DNA of 22,796 nucleotides from an uncultured Blautia sp. Lineage in GTDB: Bacteria; Bacillota; Clostridia; Lachnospirales; Lachnospiraceae. The position numbers and the translations under genes are program-made. Shown piece by piece: positions 8,714-15,467 of the stretch. Positions within the stretch are counted from its first letter, which is position 1, and each line of letters opens with the position of its first letter. The stretch lies in assembly GCA_946629475.1 (NCBI GenBank), contig CAMOXX010000019.1, forward strand, positions 1 to 22,796, written 5' to 3'. The notes under the pieces are model-generated. The model searched no databases. It was not told the DNA's origin and saw only the letters and a program-made list of their open reading frames with translations.

Positions 8714-8727
8714 AAGAAGGGCAGTTT

Positions 8728-10602
8728 ATGATCCTTGAAAAGATTAACGCCCCGAATGATATCAAAAAGATTCCGCTTTCGGAATTTCCACTGCTTGCGG
8801 AGGAAATCCGGAGCTTTCTGATCCGTTCGGTATCGGTGACCGGCGGACATCTGGCTTCCAACCTGGGAGCGGTAGAGCTGACCATGGCTCTGCACAACGT
8901 ACTGACATTTCCGGAGGACAAGCTGATCTGGGACGTCGGACACCAGTCCTACACACATAAGATCCTGACCGGACGGCGGGAGGAGTTTGCCCATCTTCGG
9001 TGCGCAGGCGGCATCAGCGGCTTTCCAAAGCGCTGTGAGAGCAGCTGCGACGCGTTTGACACCGGGCACAGCTCCACATCCATCTCGGCGGGGCTGGGAT
9101 ATGTCAGGGCGAGGGATCTCAACAAGCAGTCGTACCGTGTTGTGTCGGTCATTGGAGACGGGGCGCTGACAGGCGGTATGGCATATGAAGCGATGAACAA
9201 TGCGGCGCTTCTGGAGACCAACTTCATCATCGTGCTGAATGACAACGACATGTCGATCTCACGGAACGTCGGGGGCATGTCGTCGTATCTCGGGGTCCTG
9301 CGTACCGCAAAAGTGTATACCGGGATGAAGATGAGTGTCACAAAGGCACTGAACAAGGTCCCCTATGCCGGCGAAAAAATGGTGGAATCCGTCCGGAGAA
9401 CCAAAAGCAGCATCAAGCAGCTGTTTATCCCGGGCATGCTTTTTGAGAACATGGGGATCACCTACCTGGGGCCGGTGGACGGACATAATATGCGGCAGAT
9501 GATGCGGGCTTTCAACGAGGCAAAAAAAGTGCCCGGCCCGGTGATGGTGCATGTCCTGACCGAAAAAGGACACGGGTATGAGCCTGCACGGCTCCATCCT
9601 GAGCGCTTTCACGGGACAGGCCCGTTTAATATACTGACAGGGGAAGAAACGGACAAAAAAACACGCCGGCAGTATACGGATGTACTGTCCGAAGCGGTGG
9701 TTTCGCTCGGGCGGAGAAATAAAAAGGTTTGCGCGATTACAGCCGCGATGCCCGAAGGAACCGGCCTTTCGCGGTTCGCGAAGGAATTCCCCGACAGATT
9801 TTTCGATGTGGGGATCGCGGAGGAGCACGCGGTGACATTTGCGGCAGGAATGGCGCTCGGCGGGATGCTGCCGGTTGTATGCGTCTATTCCTCCTTTATG
9901 CAGCGGGCGGTCGACCAGATCCTGCATGATGTGTGCATGCAGAAGCTGCATGTCATTTTCGTCCTGGACCGGGCCGGAATTGTGGGCGCGGACGGCGAAA
10001 CGCATCACGGATGCTTTGATATTGTCTACCTTACTATGATGCCGAACATGACGGTGATGGCCCCCTCGAGCGGGCAGGAGATGCGCGAAATGCTTTCCCT
10101 CGCGGCAGAACATGAAGGGCCGTGCGCGATCCGCTATCCGAAAGGACCGGCCTTTGACCGGGAATCCGGGACTCCCGTCGAATACGGGAAGGCCGAGGTG
10201 ATCGAGGAGGGGCAGGATGTCGCGGTTATTGCCCTCGGGAGCCGCGTTAAGGTATGCATCGACGCGCTGGAGCATCTGCATGCGGAAGGAATTCACCCGA
10301 CCCTCGTCAATGCCCGCTTCGCGAAGCCGATGGATACCGGGCTTCTGGAGTCCCTGGCAAAAACCCACCGGGCTTTTGTCACGGTCGAGGAAGGCGTCGT
10401 GACGGGCGGATTCGGCGAACAGGTATGTCAGCTTGTACAGTCCTCCGGATGCGGAGTACGGGTGGAAACCCTCGGGATTCCCGACCGGTTCATCACCCAC
10501 GGAAAGGCGGAGCCGCTTCTTCAGGAATGCCATCTCTCCGCGGAGGATGTGGCGGACGCGGTGAAGCGTGTACTTCCGCAAAAGGATCAGGAGAATCAAT
10601 GA
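8728..10602 (+). CDS. dxs: 1-deoxy-D-xylulose-5-phosphate synthase
   Basis: This thiamine-diphosphate enzyme makes DXP from pyruvate and glyceraldehyde 3-phosphate, the first step of the MEP isoprenoid pathway. The visible motifs are HQSYTHKILTGR and DTGHSSTSISAGLG; the ThDP-binding GDGALTGGMAYEAMNNA (Gly143-Asp144-Gly145) with the downstream LNDNDMSIS; the catalytic-Glu region DVGIAEEHAVTFAAGMA (about residues 360-375); and DRAGIVGADGETHHGCFDI. The length of about 624 residues is normal. The start is taken as ATG 8728 because AGAAGGG lies at 8715-8721, six bases upstream. An alternative ATG at 8710 overlaps the ispA stop as ATGA but has no Shine-Dalgarno. The stop overlaps the tlyA start (ATGA). 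Confidence 0.96.
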   Translation: MILEKINAPNDIKKIPLSEFPLLAEEIRSFLIRSVSVTGGHLASNLGAVELTMALHNVLTFPEDKLIWDVGHQSYTHKILTGRREEFAHLRCAGGISGFPKRCESSCDAFDTGHSSTSISAGLGYVRARDLNKQSYRVVSVIGDGALTGGMAYEAMNNAALLETNFIIVLNDNDMSISRNVGGMSSYLGVLRTAKVYTGMKMSVTKALNKVPYAGEKMVESVRRTKSSIKQLFIPGMLFENMGITYLGPVDGHNMRQMMRAFNEAKKVPGPVMVHVLTEKGHGYEPARLHPERFHGTGPFNILTGEETDKKTRRQYTDVLSEAVVSLGRRNKKVCAITAAMPEGTGLSRFAKEFPDRFFDVGIAEEHAVTFAAGMALGGMLPVVCVYSSFMQRAVDQILHDVCMQKLHVIFVLDRAGIVGADGETHHGCFDIVYLTMMPNMTVMAPSSGQEMREMLSLAAEHEGPCAIRYPKGPAFDRESGTPVEYGKAEVIEEGQDVAVIALGSRVKVCIDALEHLHAEGIHPTLVNARFAKPMDTGLLESLAKTHRAFVTVEEGVVTGGFGEQVCQLVQSSGCGVRVETLGIPDRFITHGKAEPLLQECHLSAEDVADAVKRVLPQKDQENQ

Positions 10603-11465
10603 AGAAGAGACTGGATGTAATGATAACGGAGCGGGGCCTTTTTGAATCCCGCGAGAAGGCCAGGGCAGCTATCATGGCGGGAACGGTCTATGTGGACGGC
10701 CAGAAGGAGGACAAGCCGGGCTCCATGTTCCGCGACGAGGCTGAAATCGAAGTACGCGGGAATGTTCTTCCGTTTGTCAGCCGCGGCGGGCTGAAGCTCG
10801 CGAAGGCGATGAAGGAGTTCGGCCTGACGCTTGACGGATGCGTCTGCATGGATATCGGGGCGTCAACCGGAGGCTTTACGGACTGCATGCTGCAGAACGG
10901 CGCGTCAAAGGTTTACGCCGTGGATGTGGGATACGGGCAGCTCGCCTGGGTGCTCCGGTCCGACCCGAGGGTCGTGTGCATGGAGCGCACGAACATCCGC
11001 TATGTCAAGCCGGAGGATATCGGAGAGCCGCTGGACTTTGCTTCGGTGGATGTTTCCTTCATCTCCCTCACAAAGGTGCTTCCTCCCGCGAGGATGCTGC
11101 TGAAGGAGAACGCGCGGATGGTGTGCCTGATCAAGCCCCAGTTTGAAGCGGGGAGAGAGAAGGTCGGCAAAAAAGGCGTTGTGCGGGACCCTGCGGTGCA
11201 CCGTGAGGTGATCGAACGGATCACCGGATTTGCGGTCCAAAACGGGTTTACGCTTCTGGGCCTTACCTTTTCACCGGTAAAAGGACCGGAGGGAAATATT
11301 GAATACCTGATGTATATCCAGAAGAATGAAGGCGAGGTGCCTCCTGCCGGGGAAAGTCCGGAGGTGATTCCGGAGGAGCTGCAGAACGGCACATCAGCAA
11401 TGCCCGGAATTACGATCGATATTCCCGGCATTGTCGATGCAGCGCACAGTACCCTGGACAAATGA
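10599..11465 (+). CDS. tlyA: TlyA-family rRNA 2'-O-methyltransferase
   Basis: The protein is a putative S-adenosylmethionine-dependent ribose methyltransferase acting on rRNA, known in Firmicutes operons as YqxC/TlyA. An S4 RNA-binding domain covers roughly residues 1-65 (KKRLDVMITERGLFESREKARAAI, then GTVYVDG). An FtsJ/RrmJ-like Rossmann fold follows, with MDIGASTGGFTDCMLQNGA as the SAM-binding motif, SVDVSFISL, and LIKPQFEAGR. The start ATG 10599 overlaps the dxs stop as ATGA and has AGGAG at 10588-10592. The same frame is open far upstream inside dxs, but that part is antifamily sequence and is excluded. The 288-residue protein ends with a low-complexity tail of about 45 residues, rich in Pro, Glu and Gly, that is longer than usual for the family. 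Confidence 0.93.
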   Translation: MKKRLDVMITERGLFESREKARAAIMAGTVYVDGQKEDKPGSMFRDEAEIEVRGNVLPFVSRGGLKLAKAMKEFGLTLDGCVCMDIGASTGGFTDCMLQNGASKVYAVDVGYGQLAWVLRSDPRVVCMERTNIRYVKPEDIGEPLDFASVDVSFISLTKVLPPARMLLKENARMVCLIKPQFEAGREKVGKKGVVRDPAVHREVIERITGFAVQNGFTLLGLTFSPVKGPEGNIEYLMYIQKNEGEVPPAGESPEVIPEELQNGTSAMPGITIDIPGIVDAAHSTLDK

Positions 11466-11493
11466 AAAAAGAATGCAGCCTGGTAAATACAGA

Positions 11494-12354
11494 ATGAAAA
11501 AATTTTGCATCATAACGAATACAACCAAAGATAAAGACCTGACACTGACCCGGGGAATTTCGGACCTCCTGACATCCAAGGGGTGCCGGTGCACCGTGTG
11601 GCAGGCCGGGCGGAGCCTGAACGGCCGGTACCGCTATACTGACCCGGAGGCAATACCGGGCGATACGGAGTGCATCCTGGTCCTGGGGGGAGACGGAACC
11701 CTGCTTCAGGCGGCCCGCGATCTGGTGCGCCTCGATGTGCCGCTCCTGGGCGTGAACATGGGAAACCTCGGCTTTCTTGCCGAGGTGGCGCGTGACAATG
11801 TATCGGCATCCCTTGACAGACTGATCGAGGGTAATTATGAGATCGAGGAGCGGATGATGCTTTCCGGCACCGTTTACCGCGGAAACGATGTCATCGGGGA
11901 GGATATTGCCCTGAACGACGTCGTGATCTCCCGCGATGGCCACCTGAGGGTGGTCCGGTTCAACAATTACGTAAATGAGGTGTACCTGAATTCCTACAGC
12001 GCCGACGGAATCATCATTTCCACGCCCACAGGATCAACCGGATACAGCCTGTCGGCGGGCGGGCCGGTTGTTTCGCCGAGCGCCTCCATGATAATCATGA
12101 CGCCGGTGGCGCCGCACACCATGAATACGCGGAGCGTGATTTTTTCGCCGGAGGATGTCATTACGGTGGAAATCGGCAAGGGACGCCGGAGCGATACGGA
12201 AAATACAATTGCCTCATTTGACGGGGATACCGAGGTTCCGATGATCACCGGCGACAGAATCGTGATACGCCGGGCAAAGGACCGTACAAGGATCCTGAAG
12301 CTCAACCATCTGAGCTTTGTTGAAGTTCTGAGGCAGAAAATGGAGAATACCTGA
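11494..12354 (+). CDS. nadK: NAD kinase
   Basis: NAD kinase phosphorylates NAD to NADP using ATP or polyphosphate. The visible motifs are GGDGTLLQAAR, GVNMGNLGFLAEV, the conserved ALNDVVISR-type segment, and NSYSADGIIISTPTGSTGYSLSAGGPV. The length from the chosen ATG 11494 is 286 residues, typical of the family. The frame is open further upstream to an ATG at 11431 that overlaps tlyA, but family similarity starts at MKKFCII. The Shine-Dalgarno is weak (TGGTAA), so translation may rely on re-initiation from tlyA, which ends 28 bases upstream. The TGA stop shares one base with the argR ATG. Confidence 0.95.
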   Translation: MKKFCIITNTTKDKDLTLTRGISDLLTSKGCRCTVWQAGRSLNGRYRYTDPEAIPGDTECILVLGGDGTLLQAARDLVRLDVPLLGVNMGNLGFLAEVARDNVSASLDRLIEGNYEIEERMMLSGTVYRGNDVIGEDIALNDVVISRDGHLRVVRFNNYVNEVYLNSYSADGIIISTPTGSTGYSLSAGGPVVSPSASMIIMTPVAPHTMNTRSVIFSPEDVITVEIGKGRRSDTENTIASFDGDTEVPMITGDRIVIRRAKDRTRILKLNHLSFVEVLRQKMENT

Positions 12355-12803
12355 TGAAATCCGCAAGGCAGGATAAAATAGTCGAACTGATTCGAAGATA
12401 CAATATTGACACGCAGGAGGAGCTGGCAGCACGCCTCAAGGATGCCGGCTTCCAGGTGACGCAGGCGACGGTGTCCAGGGATATCCGCGCGCTGAAAATC
12501 ACCAAGATGACAGGCACGGACGGCCGGACTCACTATGCAATCCTAGAGGATGCAAGAGACAGCTCGGGCAGCAGGTACCGGAGTGTCCTCAGTGATGCCG
12601 CCCTGACCGTTGAAAATGCCCAGAACCTGGTGGTGATCCGTACGTCACCCGGGATGGCGATGGCTGTCGCCGCCGCTCTGGACGCGTTCCGCTGGCCGGA
12701 GATCCTCGGCAGCATCGCGGGGGACGACACGATCATGTGCGCCGTCCACTCGGATGCCGAAGCGGCGGAAGTGAAGGACCGGCTGACTGCGATGATCCGG
12801 TAA
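12354..12803 (+). CDS. argR: Arginine repressor ArgR/AhrC
   Basis: This hexameric arginine-sensing transcription factor controls arginine synthesis and breakdown genes. The N-terminal winged helix spans about residues 1-70 (RQDKIVELIRRYNIDTQEELAARL, then VTQATVSRDIRAL, the recognition helix). The C-terminal oligomerisation and arginine-binding domain ends with GSIAGDDTIMCAVHSD, which carries the GDD that contacts arginine. The 149-residue length is exactly that of the family. The ATG shares its A with the nadK TGA (TGATG), implying coupled translation. The operon position before recN is the classic Firmicute arrangement. No ARG box was recognised nearby. Confidence 0.96.
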   Translation: MKSARQDKIVELIRRYNIDTQEELAARLKDAGFQVTQATVSRDIRALKITKMTGTDGRTHYAILEDARDSSGSRYRSVLSDAALTVENAQNLVVIRTSPGMAMAVAAALDAFRWPEILGSIAGDDTIMCAVHSDAEAAEVKDRLTAMIR

Positions 12804-12848
12804 CAGCCGGATGACGGCAATGTTTCGTTGACAGGAGGATTACAAAAG

Positions 12849-14531
12849 ATGCTTTTAAACCTGCATGTAAAAAACCTTGCCCTGATTGAGGAGGCGGATG
12901 TCGAATTCGGGCCCGGGCTGAACATTCTCACCGGTGAAACCGGTGCGGGAAAATCGATTCTGCTCGGGTCCATCCAGCTGATCCTCGGCGGAAAGCCATC
13001 CAGAGAAATGATCAGGCAGAACAGCAGCAGCGCGCTGGTGGAGCTTCTGTTTCAGGTGGACGATCCGGAAACAGAGTCGGAGCTCAGCGAAATGGGGATA
13101 CAAACCGAAGAAGGGCAGGTGCTCCTGACCAGGAAGATCACGGAGGGCAGGAGCGTCTGCAGGATCAATGGAGAGACAGGCACGGTGAGCCTTATGAAGG
13201 CTGCTGCTGCGTGTCTTCTTGATATTCATGGACAGCATGAGCATCAGTCCCTTTTGTACCCGGCAAAGCAGCTGGAGATTCTGGATGCCTTCGGCGGTTC
13301 AGAGATTGCGGAGGCTTCCCGGAAAACCATGAAAGCGCATCAGGAGTACAGCAAAGCGCGAAAGCTTTTGTCCTCCCTCGACATGGATGAGGAGGCCCGG
13401 AAGCGGGAGATGGCTTTTCTGGAATTTGAGGTGAATGAGATCGAGGCGGCGGCTCTGCAGCCGGGCGAGGACGAGGAGCTGGAAAAGCTGTACCGGAAGC
13501 TCACAAACAGCCGCAGGATCTCAGAAACGATCTACAGTGTGCATGAGGCGACCGGCGGGGACCGCATGGCGGCCGACCTGATCGGGAACGCTTCGTCGGA
13601 GCTTTCACGCCTGGTGGAATATGATGAGGAGCTTTCGGGAATGCGTGATACCCTGGCGGATATTGAAGCCCTGCTGGAGGATTTTAACCGGGAGATTTCA
13701 TCGTACATGGACTCCCTGGTTTTTGATGAGGAGACCTTCCACGAGACGGAGGAACGGCTGAACCTGATCAATGACATGAAATCCCGCTATGGAAGGTCGG
13801 TCGAAGAGATCTTTGCGTACCGTGACAGGCAGGCCGAAAAGCTTTCGGAACTGCAGAACTATGAGGAGAACCTGAAAAAGGCGTCCGCGGATATGGAGGC
13901 GGCAAAGAAAAATCTTCAAAAGGAAAGCCTGGCCCTCTCAAAGCTCCGGAAAAAGTACGCGGCTTCGCTGGAGCAGGAGATTATCCGGGGACTTAAGGAG
14001 CTGAATTTTCTGGATGTGCGCTTCGAAATCCGGTTTACGGAAAAGGAATGCGCATCCGACGGGATGGACAACATCGAGTATCAGATTGCGACGAACCCCG
14101 GCGAGAGCCTTCTTCCTCTCGGCCGGATTGTCTCGGGGGGCGAGCTTTCGAGAATTATGCTGGCGATCAAGACCATCCTGGCCGACAGGGACAGGATCGG
14201 CACACTGATCTTTGATGAGATCGACACAGGAATCAGCGGAAGAACAGCCCAGATGGTGGCACTGAAGATGGCCGAAATCGGAAGGCACCGGCAGGTGATC
14301 TGCATCACCCATCTGCCGCAGATCGCAGCGATGGCAGACCGCCATTTTGGGATCGAAAAGCACGGAGATGAGATTTCGGGGACCGCGACCGAGATCCATG
14401 AGCTTGATGAGGAGCAGTCTGTGAATGAGCTGGCGAGGCTTCTGGGCGGGGTGTCGATCACCGAGGCGGTGCTGCAGAACGCCCGGGAGATGAAAAGCCT
14501 GGCGGGAAAGGAAAAGTGTAAAGAAAAGTAA
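12849..14531 (+). CDS. recN: DNA repair protein RecN
   Basis: RecN is an SMC-like ATPase recruited early to double-strand breaks. The Walker A is GETGAGKSILL (about residues 29-39), followed by the Q-loop region GQHEHQSLL. A long charged, coiled-coil-forming middle runs over about residues 155-365. The ABC signature VSGGELSRIMLAIK is at about 428 and Walker B LIFDEIDTGISG at about 452. The 560-residue length is normal. The ATG at 12849 follows AGGAGG (12833-12838); a TTG at 12828 in the same frame lies before that Shine-Dalgarno and is excluded. In spore formers the next gene is spoIVB; here the next gene is the spo0A homologue, after 189 bases. Confidence 0.97.
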   Translation: MLLNLHVKNLALIEEADVEFGPGLNILTGETGAGKSILLGSIQLILGGKPSREMIRQNSSSALVELLFQVDDPETESELSEMGIQTEEGQVLLTRKITEGRSVCRINGETGTVSLMKAAAACLLDIHGQHEHQSLLYPAKQLEILDAFGGSEIAEASRKTMKAHQEYSKARKLLSSLDMDEEARKREMAFLEFEVNEIEAAALQPGEDEELEKLYRKLTNSRRISETIYSVHEATGGDRMAADLIGNASSELSRLVEYDEELSGMRDTLADIEALLEDFNREISSYMDSLVFDEETFHETEERLNLINDMKSRYGRSVEEIFAYRDRQAEKLSELQNYEENLKKASADMEAAKKNLQKESLALSKLRKKYAASLEQEIIRGLKELNFLDVRFEIRFTEKECASDGMDNIEYQIATNPGESLLPLGRIVSGGELSRIMLAIKTILADRDRIGTLIFDEIDTGISGRTAQMVALKMAEIGRHRQVICITHLPQIAAMADRHFGIEKHGDEISGTATEIHELDEEQSVNELARLLGGVSITEAVLQNAREMKSLAGKEKCKEK

Positions 14532-14569
14532 CTGTTCTGCAGGCATCCATGAGGAAAGCCGAACAGTTA
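14529..14569 (+). other. Inverted repeat at the recN stop codon
   Basis: TAACTGTTC (14529-14537, containing the recN stop) is complementary to GAACAGTTA (14561-14569), with 23 bases between and a possible inner GGC/GCC pair. No T-run follows, so it is at best a weak or factor-dependent terminator, or an mRNA 3'-end stabiliser. It separates the recN operon from the spo0A promoter. Confidence 0.4.
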
Positions 14570-14612
14570 TCAAAATACCATCGTATTTGAATATTTGAAA
14601 ATATAGTCGATT

Positions 14613-14621
14613 ATTGTCGAA
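14613..14621 (+). promoter_or_regulatory. Candidate 0A box upstream of the spo0A promoter
   Basis: ATTGTCGAA contains a perfect TGTCGAA, the consensus Spo0A-binding 0A box, at 14615-14621. It lies about 40 bases upstream of the -35 element. A weaker look-alike (AGTCGAT) sits just upstream near 14605. Assigning it to Spo0A rests on the known Bacillus/Clostridium consensus and on the downstream gene encoding a Spo0A-type DNA-binding domain. Confidence 0.5.
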
Positions 14622-14659
14622 TAAACACGATGAAAAGTCAAAATAGTCTGTAAAATATA

Positions 14660-14689
14660 TTGAAATGCGACAATGGACTTGATTATAAT
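14660..14689 (+). promoter_or_regulatory. Sigma-A type promoter for the spo0A homologue
   Basis: TTGAAA (14660-14665) and a perfect TATAAT (14684-14689) are separated by 18 bases. The predicted start site is near 14696, giving a leader of about 25 bases before the Shine-Dalgarno and ATG. No sigma-H-like sequence was recognised, unlike the vegetative/sporulation dual promoter of Bacillus spo0A. Confidence 0.68.
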
Positions 14690-14701
14690 GAACCCGACAA
14701 T
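14667..14701 (-). promoter_or_regulatory. Two inverted 0A-box-like motifs overlapping the spo0A promoter
   Basis: On the minus strand, ATTGTCGC (14667-14674) lies in the -35/-10 spacer and ATTGTCGG (14694-14701) lies at the predicted transcription start. Both share the ATTGTCG core with the plus-strand box at 14613. Binding here would be expected to block RNA polymerase, so autorepression is the simplest inference. Each matches five of seven bases of TGTCGAA. Confidence 0.42.
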
Positions 14702-14720
14702 TAGGAAGGGAGATTTCATT

Positions 14721-15365
14721 ATGGACAAGATCAATGTCGCAATTGCTGATGACAGCATTGAAGCGGATGAGATCCTGAGCCGGATGGTATTAGAGGACGA
14801 TTCCCTCCGGCTTGTCGGAAAAGCCCATACTGAACAGGAATTTATGCAGCTTTTGCGCGAAAAAAGTCTGGATATTGTCATTTTTGACACTGTCGTGCCG
14901 AAGCTGCGGCGAACGAACCGAAGAATATCTGTAACAAACTCTGCAGGACGAAATACTGTAAAATACAAAATTCAGGAAAACGGACTGAAGCTCCGGGAGA
15001 CCGATACAGCGGGGCTTGAGGTGAAGGTAACGGAACTCTTTCGTGAACTGGGAATACCGGCCCATATCCGGGGATACCATTACCTGAGGGACAGTATTAT
15101 TCTGTCGGTAAATGACCGGGAAATGCTCGGGTCTGTGACGAAGCTCCTGTATCCCGAAGTTGCCCGGAAATACGCCACCACCCCTTCGAGAGTCGAACGA
15201 GCTATTCGGCATGCGATTGAGCTCTCATGGATGCGGGGACAGAAGGAAAAGCTGAACGAAATATTCAGCTTTACCATGGAAAAAGGAAAAGGAAAACCGA
15301 CGAATTCGGAATTCATTGCACTTATTTCTGACAAAGTGCGGCTGGAATGGATGAATAATCGTTGA
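14721..15365 (+). CDS. spo0A: Spo0A homologue with truncated receiver domain
   Basis: This is a response regulator of the sporulation master-switch family, but only 214 residues long against the usual 260-270. The N-terminus keeps the acidic pair (IADDS, Asp10-Asp11) and the phospho-acceptor Asp56 (VIFDTVVP). After Pro60 the rest of the receiver, which should carry the conserved Ser/Thr and Lys, is replaced by a short basic, AT-richer linker (residues 61-98, including RRTNRR). The DNA-binding domain from about residue 99 is intact and very well conserved: ELGIPAHIRGYHYLRDSI, LLYPEVARKYATTPS, SRVERAIRHAIELSW (156-170, recognition helix) and KPTNSEFIALISDKVRLEW. The start ATG 14721 follows GGAAGGGAG (14704-14712); an earlier in-frame ATG at 14673 precedes the predicted transcript start. 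The gene is adjacent to recN, where spo0A is expected, but spoIVB is missing. It is likely a degenerate or phosphorylation-independent Spo0A; a pseudogene is less likely, because the frame is uninterrupted. Confidence 0.9.
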   Translation: MDKINVAIADDSIEADEILSRMVLEDDSLRLVGKAHTEQEFMQLLREKSLDIVIFDTVVPKLRRTNRRISVTNSAGRNTVKYKIQENGLKLRETDTAGLEVKVTELFRELGIPAHIRGYHYLRDSIILSVNDREMLGSVTKLLYPEVARKYATTPSRVERAIRHAIELSWMRGQKEKLNEIFSFTMEKGKGKPTNSEFIALISDKVRLEWMNNR

Positions 15366-15404
15366 AAAAATGGTAAAGAACTGAAAAGATACACAAAAAT
15401 ATCC

Positions 15405-15433
15405 TTTTCATATTGCATGTTTCCGTGTATAAT
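15405..15433 (+). promoter_or_regulatory. Promoter for glgA
   Basis: TTTTCA (15405-15410) and a perfect TATAAT (15428-15433) are spaced by 17 bases, with a predicted start near 15440. TGACGAT at 15441-15447, just after the -10, differs from the TGNCGAA form of the 0A box by one base. This makes control by the neighbouring Spo0A homologue possible but unproven. Confidence 0.6.
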
Positions 15434-15467
15434 AGACATATGACGATAGACTAAGGAGGGCAAATTT

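Noticed and set aside
10254..10598. A long upstream extension of the tlyA frame overlapping dxs.
   Set aside because: The extension has no similarity to TlyA, while the ATG at 10599 has AGGAG at the right distance and begins exactly with the S4 domain.
9259..10599. A 446-codon open frame on the minus strand opposite dxs.
   Set aside because: It has no family motifs and the composition of an antisense shadow; the plus-strand dxs is unambiguous.
14529..14569. The recN-end inverted repeat as an intrinsic terminator.
   Set aside because: The loop is 23 bases and no T-run follows the right arm, so it is listed only as an inverted repeat.
14721..15365. The possibility that the short spo0A results from a frameshift hiding the rest of the receiver.
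   Set aside because: The gene is about 150 bases shorter overall, so the missing residues cannot be recovered in another frame, and both ends of the protein are in the same uninterrupted frame.
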